Source of the DNA: Diabrotica undecimpunctata
Taxonomy: Eukaryota; Arthropoda; Insecta; Coleoptera; Chrysomelidae
Length of the DNA stretch: 64,000 nucleotides
Assembly (NCBI RefSeq): GCF_040954645.1
Contig: NC_092806.1
Span: 26,065,644-26,129,643 of the forward strand
Reading direction: 5' to 3'
The notes beneath the pieces are model-generated. The model had not been told where the DNA came from, did no database searches, and was given only the letters and a program-made list of their open reading frames with translations. The position numbers were made by a program, and so were the translations under genes. Shown in pieces: positions 12,440 through 24,700 of this stretch. The stretch's first letter is position 1. Each line of letters begins with the position of its first letter.

Positions 12440-12897
12440 ATTTTTAATAATTTTTTTTATTTTGTTTCTTTATCCCGTCGATTGAGGATTATTAGATTTT
12501 TTTTTGAACCTATTCTCTATCCTTCCATTGCTGGATGTAGGTCTCCCCCAGTTCTCTCCATCTTTCCCTATCTTGAGCTGTTCTCTGCCATGTGGGACCT
12601 CCTTGTTTCCTGATGTCATCTTTCTACCTTATCTGTGGTCTACCTCTTGATCTCTTTGCATTGTATGGACGCCACGTTCCGATGGCATTGTTCCATCGTC
12701 CATCTTGGAGACGTTCATTGTGTCCAGCTCATTTCAGTTTTGCTGCTTGTTTTATCGCGTCTACTGTCTTTGTTCTGGTTCTGATCCACTGGTTACGTTT
12801 TCTATCTTGATATACACAACATTTGTCTCTCCATCGCTCTTTGTGCCTTCCTTATCCTATCCAAATTGGCCTGTGTAAATGTCCATGTCTGTGCTCC

Positions 12898-13752
12898 CTA
12901 GGTGAGCACCGGTATTATACAGGAGTTATATACCTTGCTTCGTAAGTATAGAGGGATTGTTTGATTTTTTAGAACGTAAGAAAGTTTGCCGAACGCTGTC
13001 CATCCCATTCTTACTCGTCTCGATATTTTGGCTGTTTGATTTTCTCTGTTAGCTCTGATTGCTTGTCCTAGATAGATATACTTATTTACCTGTTCTATTT
13101 TTTCTGTTTGTATTTTTATTGCCTCTTGGTCTTCCGTGTTTGTCATTACTTTTGTTTTGTTGAAGTTGATTTTTAGGCCTTTTTGCAGTGATTTTTCATG
13201 AAGTTCATTCAGCATTAATTCTAGTTCTTGTCGTTCCGGGGAGATCAGGAGTATATCATCCGCATATCTAAGGTGATTTAGGTACTTTCCGTTAATACAT
13301 ATTGCTCTGTTTTCCCAATCTATTGATTTTATTATATCTTCGAGGGTCAAGGTAAACAGTTTAGGTGAAATTATATCGCCTTGTCGGACTACTCGTTTAA
13401 CTTTTATATTATCCTTTATTAATTTGTCGTCCATAATTACGGTCATGGTTGCGTTTTGGTAAATATTATGTATCAATTGTCGGTATCTTGAATCTATGCT
13501 ACTATTGACCAGAGCTTCTTCCACCGCCCAGTGTTCAATGCTGTCGAAAGCTTTTTCATAGTCTACGAATGCTAAGTACAGCGGAAGGTTGTATTCATTG
13601 GTTTTCTCAATTAAGATTTTAAGCGCATGTAGATGGTCGATTATGCTGTATCCTTTCCTGAATCCGGCCTGTTCCACTGGTTGGTAGTTATCAAGTTTAT
13701 AGGTTAGTCGGTTGTTTATTATTCTTGTGAAGGTTTTATATAGTTGTGACAA
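12898..13752 (-). pseudogene. RTE reverse transcriptase, palm and thumb
   Basis: A 284-codon open frame within the LINE copy covers RT motifs from the fingers through YADD and the thumb. The catalytic aspartates are visible in FVDYEKAFDS and RYADDILL. It lacks the endonuclease and a start in a proper context, so it is a remnant frame and not a functional gene. Confidence 0.8.
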
Positions 13753-13805
13753 AAGGGAAATAGGACGGTAGTTGTTTAGGTCTGTTCGGTCTCCTTTATT
13801 ATGTA

Positions 13806-14195
13806 TTAAGATTGTGTTGGCATTTTTCCGTTGTTTAGGTATTTTACCTTCAAACAGACATTTGTTGAACAGTATTTTTTAGCATTTTTTATCGTGTCTC
13901 CTCCTTCTTTTAGCAGTTCTGCCAGTATTTTGTCTTCACCAGCCGCTTTATTTCTTTTCATGTCGTTTATGGATTTTTCGATTTCATCTTCAGTTATTTC
14001 TGGTAATATCTCTGAGCCAACATTTTGTATTTTCCTCGAGAGATTCTGTTTAGATGATAGTGGTGGGTCATATTTAGAACTGTATAGGTCTGTGTAATAT
14101 CTTTCTGTGATTTTTACTATTTCTCCTAGATCTCTTTCTTTATTGTTCTCAGCTTTAAGCATGATTACTTTTCTTTTTCCTATATTTGTCTTCAT
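13806..14195 (-). pseudogene. RTE linker and RT N-terminal fragment
   Basis: 129 codons cover the linker upstream of RT (TERYYTDLYSSKYD, then ITEDEIEKSINDMKRNKAAGEDK). This is the conserved pre-fingers region of RTE-type LINEs. A frameshift near 13780 separates it from the next RT block. Confidence 0.7.
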
Positions 14196-14350
14196 TGTTT
14201 TTAAACTTTTGTTCTTCTCTATGATTTTCTTAATGCGATCTTCTTAATATTTCTTTAAATCTTCCTTTATCTGTATTCTTATGGTTTTGTTCAGTTCGGT
14301 AAACTCCACTGTATTTCTTTTGTTATCATTCAGGAGTTGTCGTCGAATCG

Positions 14351-15780
14351 TAATTTAGCACAGAAAATTCAATCCAGGAATGAAAATCTTAATTTAATAA
14401 AATATAATAAAATAAAAAATAAAATAAAATATATATAGATATATAAAAAGCAAAGTTTTAATAAAACAGTTTTATTTTATTAAGACATTTATTTATAATT
14501 AAAATATAGTACAGCCTAATACAATATGTATATTGTAATATAATAATATATTATACGCAATATAATATACCATAAATATAATATAATAAGTAAAAGTGAG
14601 TAAACAAACTAACAGAGAAGTAAAGACTTTTGGTAAAAGTAATTAATTAATTAATTAATAAGTAAAGTAATAGGTTGCATTATCTAAAAGATATTTGGCA
14701 TTATGTTTGCCAGTTTTCTCATGAAGTCTATTGAGGAAAAATTCTTCATATCTATGCTGGACGGTTAAGTGACTTCCCCATCTGTCACAATATCGTTTAA
14801 CGATGACACCAGTCTTCCTGATGCCACCGAATTGTCAACCAACGACATGTATTTTTTGGGTACAGGTTCTGCTCTGCTCCCAGATTAAAATGTAATCAAA
14901 ATAAGTCACTTAATCTCAGGATCAAAGGCTGTTGCGGGTAAATAGAGGTTAAAGAGCACTGTTCATTAACTTCAGGTCGTGTGAAGACCAAAGAGGATTT
15001 GATTTTAAACCCACTTTGACCTCTTTAGTCTGGAAAGAGCAGGAAGGAGAAAGTTTTCCAACTTCGGTAAGATACTTCTGAGCTGACTTCTAAGCCTAAA
15101 TTGAATGTGGAGGCAACTTATTCGGTTTTTCACCGGTAATTAATTTTAAAAGAAAAACGGTTATAACCGGACCAAAAAATAACTGGAAAACTCCTAGGTT
15201 GCCGAATTAAACTTAAGTTTAGAAGATGTGACTATTAAGAGTTGTGAAACTTTTATGTTAAGGGTTAATCAGAAGCCGCGATAGTACTTTTTAAAAGATA
15301 TAGAAAGGAAAACAGCACGGGAAAAACAAGCCACGAAAGTACTCCATGGAGTGATATGGAACAACACTCTAACTAATCTAACTAAAGAAAAAAAAAAGGT
15401 TATTTCAGAGTATAGTGATCGTACCTAGGTACCATCATGAGAAATGATAAATATAACCTGATACAGTTAATAATAGAGGGCCGAATAGGAGTATAAAAAA
15501 CATTCATTTTTTTTAAATATTTTAAAGAAATAGTGACTTCTCTTAAAATATAACTTATAAGGAAAAATGTATTAAATTAGTTACGATTGGTGTAAAATGG
15601 TAAATAGTAAAATGGTAAAATAAGTGGAAAATGGTAAAAAATAATAAAAACCGGTGGAAAATTAAGAATTTCAGGTAGACACACTGTCGAATCAGTAGAG
15701 CTGTCAACGGGCAATGCATAATATTCTCCTTATTGTTGCTATCCCATATACATTGCTATTTTATGGATTTTTAAGAGTTA
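14351..15780. other. AT-rich, low-complexity stretch
   Basis: Contains A/T-only runs at 14380-14600, an (AATT)n microsatellite at about 14639-14658, and repeated GGTAAAATGG-like words at 15595-15660. A minus-strand frame at about 14700-14880 is open for some 45 codons (YCDRWGSHLTVQHRYEEF) but I cannot assign it. Confidence 0.45.
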
Positions 15781-15819
15781 GGGTGAATGTGCGACCAAGT
15801 TTAAGTGTGGAATTTTGCT

Positions 15820-16330
15820 TAAATTTCAACTTTATGTACATTTCAACAGGGATAGATTTTGCCGGGCCAATAAAAATAAGTACCACGAGAGGCAGAGGAC
15901 AGAGGAGCTATAAGGGCTACATCTCAGTATTTGTGTGTCTGTCAACGAAGGCACTACACCTTGAGGTAGTAAGCGATATGTCTACGGATGCATTCATCGC
16001 GGCCTTCAAGAGATTTACGGCACGCAGAGGACAGTGCAACAACGTATACAGCGATAACGGAACCACAAAACGGAACAGCAAATTTGTTGAAAAAAGAAAA
16101 TCAAAAAATAGATGACGAGATAAAACAAGGATTACTGGCACTAGGTACCCAGTGGCATGTCATACCTGCATATGCACCACATTTCGGAGGATTATGGGAG
16201 AGCGCAGTGCGAATAATGAAATATCACTTGAAAAGAATCATCGGGGAAACAGTTCTAACATATGTAGAATTGAGTACGGTGCTGACACAAATGTACAATG
16301 TACATTATGTACAAACATTGTAAATTTTTA
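15820..16330 (+). pseudogene. BEL/Pao integrase core fragment
   Basis: The first frame (15714-16115) reads STGIDFAGPIKISTT and then SVFVCLSTKALHLEVVSDMS, the typical start of a BEL/Pao integrase core with the first catalytic Asp in GIDFAGP. VYSDNGTT carries the second catalytic Asp. A frameshift near 16065 moves the rest into the frame at 15988-16323, with APHFGGLWESAVRIMK containing the catalytic Glu. All three catalytic residues survive, but the reading frame does not. No LTRs, RT or gag were found adjacent, so this is an isolated fragment. Another BEL/Pao scrap lies at 63.35-63.84 kb. Confidence 0.85.
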
Positions 16331-17799
16331 CTGAATTGTGTGTTATGTAACGTATAATCTCTAAAGAAAATATTATTTATAAAGAATACTATTCAAAAGC
16401 TTAGTTTTGAGTGACATCTCTGACTACGTTTATATGGAAGCTAGTTTAACTTAAGGATCAAATATCCAAGTTTCAGTTAACTATCCTTACTTAGCAAAAT
16501 TTATGTCCTTTAATAAAGTAGTATTTCAAAATTAGTATGGGACTGAAGGTTTTATTACATTAATCAACGTATGAATAAGCAATTCCCAGTAATTATTTTC
16601 CGTGGAAGCGTTTACCTTAACTAAAACCTGCAATGTGTTAGATTTATCACCTGGTTCGTCGGTGAAAATAAAAATATTGTGGCGTAATTCATGCTATAAT
16701 TTACAAGGTACTTGTTACTTGACACCGGCTTTTATCAAAACATTGGATCTGTACTTTTGTACAGATAAATCACCTAATGAGTCTTGCTGGGTGTGTATTA
16801 TAGTCGAAACCGTACCTTAAACAATAAAATGGGAATGTAGTGTTACAAACATTAAAATCAGGATAAAAGTTTGTCTAATAATGAAATAGTATACACAAGG
16901 ACTGCTATATGTTTGTCAGTTGCGGCGGCTGTATTTATAATATATTAGAAAAATTTTTTTTATTTTTTTCATAATCACAATTTTCATCAAATCATAATTT
17001 TTTTAACCCGCTGTTTATCTTATCGTTTTAAGTGCCTATGTGTGCTTTAAGCTCATCTATGTGTGATTTTGATTGTGTGAAATTGACAGTAGGACAGATT
17101 GAACAGATCTTACATTTCAATTTTAGCTGCTACTCGCAACCAGGGCAATTCTCATAGCAACAAACAAGTTCTTATCTCAATATTACAATAATTTTTGGTT
17201 TTTTGTTCATACTAAAAACATCGTGGAAGTTTTATATCTTTCTATTTTGCAGCATTTTCATTCAACCAAGTACCTTTTGATTTCCTTATCTACTTTTGTA
17301 TTTTATCGGCATATTATCTTAATTTCTTTATGTTTTGTGTCTTTATACTCTCCCCGTCAGTACAGTATTTCACCTGTCATCATTGTTAGTCTTTCTTCTT
17401 TTAGAATGTGAATGCTTTAACTTATTCATTTGTACTACTGTATTTTTAATTTTTTACCTCTGACCTTTTCCGTCTTGTTCTTCCAAATATAGTCTGGGCA
17501 ATATCTGTTTAAAATGAAGGCAGTATAAATTTTTGGATATGCAGCATATACTAGCAGCAAGAGGTTTTGATATTGGAGTTAATAGTATAATTAAGATTGT
17601 AGAATTTTATGGATAAAGTTTACTAAAAGTTAGAAAAAAATAACAATAACAATTTAAAATTTATTGAAACTACATAAATTGCAACAAATTGCCCAAATAA
17701 AACCTTACAAACTAATAAGTTTAAGTTGTTGCAGATGATACCCAAATATATATAAAAATATTTTAGTTACTTGTACATACACGTACTGTAATTTCTCAG
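16331..17799. other. Unassigned stretch
   Basis: A 72-residue plus frame at 16602-16820 (ILWRNSCYNLQGTCYL) has several Cys but no family resemblance. The rest is AT-rich. Confidence 0.4.
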
Positions 17800-18185
17800 T
17801 TATTCGTTAAGGCTTTTTCATTTTACGAAACTTAAGGACAGAAGTTGCAGATTTAAGTTGCAAAGGGAGATGGTTGTATAATTTTTTTGTCGAATATAAT
17901 ATAGACTTCTTTACTAACTCAGTGGACGGGATCGGTAAATACACATCAACAATTGAATTTATGGTGGAGTAGTCATGAATAGGTCTTGCTGGAAAAACAA
18001 GTAGGTGTTTACGAGGCAAAGTTTCTAAAATATTTAAAGAGGAAAGCATATTATAGATGCTAAATTAATTTTCTTCGAAACAGATCTTATTGCATAGCAG
18101 GATAAGTCTAGTTTCTTACTAAAAAAATCAATATGAAGGGTCCATTTAAGAGAGTAGGCGCAAAATTTCGGGCCAATGCTTTTTA
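17800..18185 (-). pseudogene. CR1/jockey-type LINE C-terminal fragment
   Basis: The minus frame ends with KLYNHLPLQLKSATSVLKFRK, matching the conserved LYNxLPxxLRxxxSxxxFK tail of jockey and CR1-group LINE proteins. Upstream of a stop the same strand reads LKWTLHIDFFSKKLDLSCYAIR, the usual block after the LGxxxD thumb motif. It is an isolated decayed piece. Confidence 0.65.
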
Positions 18186-18266
18186 AATGCATTTATTTTT
18201 TTCGAATCCTGAGAGAAGTAATAAGTATTTCTGAAAAATTTAAACGCAGAATGAAAGATTACATTA

Positions 18267-18450
18267 TTGCCGAGGGCTATAACTTGGCAGTTATGGTTAA
18301 GTCGTTATCTCATTATCTTAAATTTTATAAATACTTATTTTAGATCATCCAAAATTCCAGATGTATTAAAATTCAGTGCAATTGTTCTAATACAAAAGGT
18401 TAATGCGCTGAATCACTATCATAATAGTGCTCAAAAGAACCTCTCTCTTT
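18267..18450 (+). pseudogene. LINE reverse transcriptase fingers fragment
   Basis: Plus-strand reading gives INTYFRSSKIPDVLKFSAIV followed by IQKVNALNHYHN. This matches the RT fingers block (INxSFxxGxFPDxLKxAxVxPIxKK, then NYRPIS) of CR1/jockey-group LINEs. Only about 50 residues remain. Confidence 0.6.
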
Positions 18451-18474
18451 CTTTTTGATTATTTGAATTTTTGT

Positions 18475-19568
18475 CATCGGATATTTTTGAACTCGATTTT
18501 ATCCTACCGAACCAGTGGCACGATAACCTTGATGTCTCAGCATTTTATATAAACCATGGCTACTAAAATAATTGTCGAAAAAAATTACATGGTCAAAGGG
18601 CACTGCAATAATTTTGAGAAGATCAAGAACTGCCGGAAATCTTAAGTAAGCTTGAAAATTTCCTTTAGCATCACAATAAGTATCAAAGGTGGAACAATAT
18701 CCTGAGGAACTGCGCAGCATCCAGTTCTCATAACCGAAGCGTACTGGTTTTTTATTTATATATTGTTTAGTGAATACTGACCATAAAACTTTACCATGGC
18801 ATCGTTGATTGATAGGTTTGCATGTAAATCACCCCACTGTTAAAATCTTTGATTCCAAAGTAAAATTAGCGGCAGCAGTTTAGCCATTTTGTCCTGGGAA
18901 TTTAGATTATTGTTATCTACTAAGTAAATATACCTTTTGATTCCTTGAAATCGGTTTCTTGACATAGATTTTGCGACCACAGAGATCTTAAAATCTCCAT
19001 CAAGACTTCAATAATTACGTTCGCTTGATAGTTAATGATAGCCTGTTAGGAGTAAAATTGCTACAAAAAGTTTGAGATCAACTTATGATAACAACTTCTA
19101 AACACTTCAACTGGACTATAGTTTTTTAGTTAATTTTTTAGAATTTCTCAACGTTCAGCCCAACTGGAAGCTGCTGGCATACTAGTGTCAGCAAAATTTT
19201 TAGTCCATTTTTGACTTATCTTATTTTTTTTGGTCCGTTTTGATTTCAAGTTGTTTAGCTTTTCAGACAGTAGTAAGCTGTCTTCGTCCTCACTTTTTTC
19301 TTTATCACTGCTGTTTATATGCTACAACTCGATTTCACTGACTACGTCTGTAGAAAATGTATTTATTTTCGACACCTTCTAAATCATTTTCGTCCTAGTC
19401 AGAGTCCTCTTCATCGGTCTGTGGGTCAGCATCGGGCGGTATAATAACAACGTCTTCTGCCTGTTTAATAGTTGCTTTAGCAACATCTTATAAAACAGCA
19501 TCTAAATGACGATACTTCATTTCATAAAATCTTTTCGGATATATTGGTTCTAAATGTTCTGGTTCCAT
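18475..19568 (-). pseudogene. Decayed piggyBac-like transposase
   Basis: The clearest part is 18499-18720 on the minus strand: SSGYCSTFDTYCDAKG, then VLDLLKIIAVPFDHVIFFDN and FSSHGLYKMLRHQGYRATG. These are the piggyBac DDE core blocks, with a catalytic Asp in FFDNYF. Just upstream YINKKPVRFGYENW matches the K(P)(I/V)xxGxKxW box. At the other end, minus from 19568, an ATG opens MEPEHLEPIYPKRFYE followed by an acidic stretch (DADPQTDEEDS), the usual acidic N-terminus of piggyBac proteins. The middle is broken by stops and deletions, and TTAA-flanked ends were not identified. Confidence 0.75.
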
Positions 19569-20224
19569 AACAAACTGAAATAAAAATAAGTATTACAAAA
19601 ATAACCACATGTATTTTATAAAGACGACTTTCGCAAAGTGTTCCTAAACGAGGACACCCAACTTACCTAACTTATGTAATCTACAATTTCAGCAAACTCG
19701 ACAAAATTTAAAAACATTAGAAATCCCAAGATTTCCTATTTGGCAAAACTAAAGAAAAATCTAAAAAATGAAAAATCTTAGGATAACTATTTTTATAATT
19801 ATTGTACTATGACAGGAGAGATTTAATTTCGATTCAGAGCCTCTGCATATGACGCTCTGATGATACCTAATGAGTTTGAAATACGTATAAGCGGATGGCA
19901 AATGCCCTGCATTGAAATTAAATCAAAGACCCTCTTGCTGTTAACATAATTTATTGAAAACACAATAAATTAATTTTACTTGTTCTGTAATAAAAGCAGG
20001 TACCTTCCAGACAAAGGCGTGACCTTCCTAACAAAAATTGTACCTATTATTGCATTAGTTGAACTAATAAATATTAGCGCTATGAGGTAAGAAGAAAACA
20101 ATGTGAACTAACAGTGTTGTAGTGAACTCTTGATATTTCTCAATAGAAGGCGTTACTGTGAAATTTTGTTTGCTCTCCCCAAATGAGTCTAGCAAGATAT
20201 AATGGGTTTAAAATAGTTTTTGAA
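19569..20224. other. Unassigned stretch
   Basis: No domain-bearing frame was found. It may contain the 5' untranslated part of the piggyBac remnant to its left. Confidence 0.4.
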
Positions 20225-20990
20225 CCTTCTCACCAAATTGGAGGGTTTTGGTGTTGGAGCAAATGTTTTTAATGCGTTTAAAGATTATTTATTTGATAGA
20301 AAGCAACAAGGGAGGATTTATAATATTACTTCTTCTTAAATTAGTGTTAATATTGTTAATATTGGGTTACCTTAAGGTAGTGTCCTAGGGCCCCTTTTGT
20401 CCATTTTGTCTTTAAACGATATAAACTTGTTTATATAGTTCAAACTGTTTTAATTAAAACTTAGCAAATATTGTAACCTAGAACGAATTCGGCATTACAT
20501 ATGAAATATAATAAATAAATAATATAAAATTTATATTATTTATTTAGGTTAATAAATATTTAAAAATCAACAGTATGATAATAATGACAGTTGCAAAAAT
20601 TACAACATCGTGGAATGAGAATCAATTTTGGTGGAAGCAGATATACACCGATAGCAACAATGCTTTTCACGCTGCAGTGGCTTTTAGTTCAACAAAAGAT
20701 CTTTTACCTTACAATGGTGTACATTTATAAAATTTTAAATAATTTGGCTCCTGCTTACTTTTGTTAGTTTATTAAACGGAATTACGATATTTGCAAGTAC
20801 CCTACTCAAAGTAATTGCAATTTATACATTGTGAAGACAAAAAGGACAGCTTCAAGAAACTCTTTGTTGTTTGAGGGTTTTGATTTCTTTAATAAGATTC
20901 CTTAAAGAGTTAAAACGTTGTTCATTTGTACAAATGTTTAAAACCAAATTAAAAAACCATATTAAAAGCACCAATAGTTACGTAGTTGTT
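20225..20990 (+). pseudogene. CR1-like LINE RT and C-terminal fragments
   Basis: At 20235-20440 the plus strand reads LEGFGVGANVFNAFKDYLFD and, after a stop, GSVLGPLLSILSLNDIN, the RT block GVPQGSVLGPLLFxIYINDL. After a gap with no recognisable YxDD box, 20600-20985 encodes LNNLAPAYF and then TKRTASRNSLLFEGF and FFNKIP, the conserved C-terminal region of CR1-type proteins. Stops and frameshifts are frequent. Confidence 0.7.
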
Positions 20991-21567
20991 TTTTAGTCGT
21001 GTTCTATGGATGTTTTATATTTTTAATATTTGTAGGTATTTATTTGAGGTGTAATTGTCTTTTTAGTGTTATTTCTAGTATTTTATTATATATTAATGTT
21101 GTTATGAATTGAATATTTTTGTTTATATTAGGGTTTTTCCAATTTTTTAATAAATAAACTTCTGGAGATAAATTAATATGCTCTTGGTTGGTATCCTGAG
21201 ATTCATCATTATTATTTGTTACACCATAACTATACGATATAAGAATACATTGCCCTTTTGAGACAATATTTTTTGTTACGTATATAAGTATAGCCAATTC
21301 TTTAGTAATGTTTTGCGGAAAATGTAGGAAGTAACATCCGAAATCGAGTTCCGTCTTTCGGTGAAAACTGGTCACGCCAAATTTTTTTGAAGTGACCCAT
21401 AAACAGCACCTTGAACAATTTCGAGATAATATATTTGATTATTTTATTTTTAAATCGATAAGTGTAACCGTTTCCTGGATTAGAATTCGATTTAGAGATA
21501 ACTCTCAGAATTTCGACCGTAGAGAGTTACTTTTATATATTCATTACTCCTAGGTACACAAAAAAAA
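20991..21567. promoter_or_regulatory. Upstream region of the secreted-protein gene
   Basis: The 570 bases before the start codon are AT-rich. A TATATATT stretch at about 21533-21541 lies 30 bases before the ATG. It is followed by CATTACTCCTAG, which could be a splice acceptor for a 5' UTR exon not visible here. A minus-strand frame at 21040-21375 shows no family. The promoter position is therefore uncertain. Confidence 0.3.
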
Positions 21568-21741
21568 ATGAATAGTTACGGTCTTTTGTGCTTTGTTCTC
21601 ATCTTAGGGGCTGTCTCCCAAGAGTCGTGGGCTAGGATAGCTTATAGTAGTTCGGGGGAAGTTCTGGGAGCCAGAAGGGGAGGATCCAGATCAGACGAAG
21701 TTGGACTTAGGAAACTAAGGCCTATTCCCGGATTAAGGCCG
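21568..21741 (+). CDS. Exon 1 of secreted-protein gene (signal peptide)
   Basis: 58 complete codons ending ...PIPGLRP, followed by the donor GTAAGAAGC. The start codon sits after an A-run (AAAAAAAAATG), a favourable insect context. The hydrophobic core LLCFVLILGAV marks it as secretory. Confidence 0.72.
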
Positions 21742-24700
21742 GTAAGAAGCAGAATTTTAAATATAATTACTAATTCATATTTATTACTCTTTTTTAATAT
21801 TCGCAAATGCTCACTTTTTCTATTTTATTATTCTCTGTTATTTAGTTTTGTATTTTTCTTATACTGTTTTTCTGTTTTTTAATTTTGATTTCAGTTAAAT
21901 TATTTTGTGATATTCACCTTATCTAATTTCTAATTTTCATTTCTAATTTCATTTCATTTCCAATTTTCATTTTAGTTAAATTATTTTATGATATCCACCA
22001 TTATCTTTGCATTCGTGTTTTTTCTAAATTTCTATACATATGTTTTGTTTGTGCATATTATTTATTATATTACATTCTTTGTACCTCTAAAGATAACTTC
22101 ATATTGTAGTTGCTATCCTTAATTCTTTACTGGTTTGATAATTGGACTAGACATAAAAATAATAGAAAAAAAATTGTTTAACGAGTTTTTCACATACTTT
22201 TGTTTTTTTGTTTTGTTATTTAACGTTTTGTATTTATTTATATTAAGTTAAAAAGGAGCTTTTTTAATATCTACAATTTAAGTCTAGAATTAAAGATACG
22301 GCCTATGAGTTGATAACTATGTACTATTAGTGTTGTAATACGGCATGGCATCGTGAGCACTAAAGATTAACAAACTATATTAAAAATAATCTATATTAAT
22401 GTAGAATATTTTGAAATATAGACAACGAAAGAGTCAACAAACTTGCCAGAAGAGGACCAGCAATAACATCCTTCAGTTCAGAAGAGGTTTTGGGTGTGCC
22501 AAAGTTCATAACTTTTAATTTTTCTAACTTTGACCAGCGAAAGAAAGCTGTAGAAGAGCGCATAATGGACAGAAAGCAGCGCAAAATTATGACAGGGTTA
22601 CTAAATAGTCATGCGACAGTAAAAGAACATCTAAACACGATGGGATTACTTAATGGATCTAAGCTGCATCTTATGCAAAAAAAGAGACTGAGCGAGTCAG
22701 ACATATGTTGTGCGACAGCGAAGCATTAGATTGCAGAAGGGAAGGTATATATAGAGACTACACACCAAGTCCAAATACATATGCCACCCACCCAAGAGAC
22801 CCCTACAAACTGGTGGATGGTAAAAACATTTTGGAATCGGTGTGGTAAAAGAATATGGAAGGTAAGCAGGATAAGCGTAAAAAGGAAAAAAAAGAGAGAG
22901 ATGATGATTCAGAGCAGGTGTAATTTAAATTAAAAAATTAAATGACAATTTTCATGCCGAACTTTTCGCCAAAATGATGGAAGATGGAATAAGGAGGTAA
23001 TACAGTAATACATTGTCTTTCATGGATGTGCAAGCAAGAAAGTGACAGATTTCTAATAAATGTAGCGAAAATCTACAAAATCGTACTGGAACAAGATGGT
23101 GACAATAACATTAGATGAAATACAATAGACTAAGACAGAAAAGATCTTAAATCTAAAAATGAATAGAAAAAGGGACTATAGGAAAATAGATCGCGATGAC
23201 AAAGGTAGTAAGGAACTAAAGAATTATTTATAGAGATAACACGGTCTACGAAGATCTTCCAAAATATGGAAACAATTTTAAGAAAATACTGTTATGAATA
23301 GAACTAAAAAGTCACTCAACATATACCTACAATAAAAATGTTGGAATGACTTAAACACTTTCTTAAACATTGAGTTTTATACTTTTCTTTAGTCTTATTT
23401 CAACAAATATTTAAATGTAAAAATTACATAGAAATTTTTTATACGTTATTTGAATTTTTCTTGTCTTAGCATAAAAAAACTTTATTCAATTAAATCTTCT
23501 TTATAAAAAAAGAAAAAGTTTTTCTTTAATTTGTCTTTTTAACGAAAGTAAGATTTTGGTATATGGATGTATGTTTTTGATTAGTTGTATTTTATTCATT
23601 TAATTACTTATTCTCTCTACCAGTAATAAAATGGTGTAGACAAAACAAAAATATTCTTTTAGCTAGCCTTTCTCCTTTGTTATGGAAACGTCAAGCTTTC
23701 TTTGTTATCTAATTATTTTAAATAGTAAAAAGCCTGATAAAATTTTTACATATTTTTTAGATCCCACTTATCCAGAAAAGTGGATACAGTGCTGAAAGTA
23801 AGTACATTGTTTTCTTTATTACATTCACTTTTGTTTTACTTTTTGATCGAACTTGGTTGTCAATAATAGTTTTTAATTAATTAATTAATTTAATAGCAGC
23901 CTTTCTTGATGTATATATGTTAAAAAATATATTTATCTTTAAAGTTTTCTTAATCAAATAGAGGAAAATCTAATACAATAACATTATCTGTCTCTTTTCT
24001 TTACTAAGGGCACTAGATAGCGCCTGATACTTTCATTACAATATTCAAAAACGCCCATCATTTAAAAATAATTTTGCAACTCTCTACTGTTATTAAAAGT
24101 GTTAAATAATTTGAAAAGAATATACGAACAGGAACATTTATATCTCCTCTACTTGCCAGTATTATACGTATTTTAGCATTCTGGCACTTAAGCTGAAACG
24201 GGACAGAAAATGTCACAGTAACACGGTTCATACCTATTTCTCTATACATTTTGTTTGTCTCCACTGTCCACCTATTACACTCCAGCTTTGTGTGAGTAAC
24301 AGTGTCAGAGTATTCACAGTACAGGCATTTATCTGTTCTGTGAGCACTTGCGTCAGGAAGTACTTCTGTCGCCTGTGACCACAGCCTACCCAGTCCCTTA
24401 GGCTCTGGATCCGCATCTTGGTTCACTGGGAAACGTCTTTCGTGTTGTTCCACTCTTCTTGCGATCTTTCTATCATTCTTTCTGTCTTTTTATGGCTGCT
24501 TTTTAAATATTCTCTTCTCTCATAGATATGTCTTCTTTCTACTGCTAATATATGCAGAGAAACACAACCCGTAATAGTCCACAAGGCCTCCGTGGATACA
24601 AACCTGTAGGCGCATGCTACTAGCAACAGACTTGTTCTGTCTACTTGTATCATGAGCCCTTTGTAGGTCGGTCTTCCTACCGCCTCACTCCAGACTAATG

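Larger units (their letters stand above)
12440..14350 (-). mobile_element. RTE-type LINE copy of a second subtype
   Basis: The minus strand encodes RT blocks in order: NDMKRNKAAGEDKILAELLK (about 13980), then after a frameshift near 13780 RPISLLSQLYKTFTRIINNRL, VEQAGFRKGYSIIDHLHAL, LYLAFVDYEKAFDSIEH, VRQGDIISPKLFTLTLEDI (Cys to Asp in the RQG box), HLRYADDILLI with the catalytic YADD, YIYLGQAI and IRRKAQ-like C-terminal motifs. The C-terminus decays to about 12440, where a W.ELG..YIQQW-type ending can be traced out of frame. This is the RTE-1-like branch, different from the copy at 5-7 kb. It is 5' truncated, with no endonuclease domain and multiple stops. Confidence 0.85.

Noticed and set aside
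15917..16141. A 74-residue minus-strand frame
   Set aside because: It is a shadow of the BEL/Pao integrase on the plus strand.
16602..16820. Possible envelope-like remnant after the BEL/Pao integrase
   Set aside because: 72 residues with a few Cys but no recognisable envelope motif, so left unassigned.
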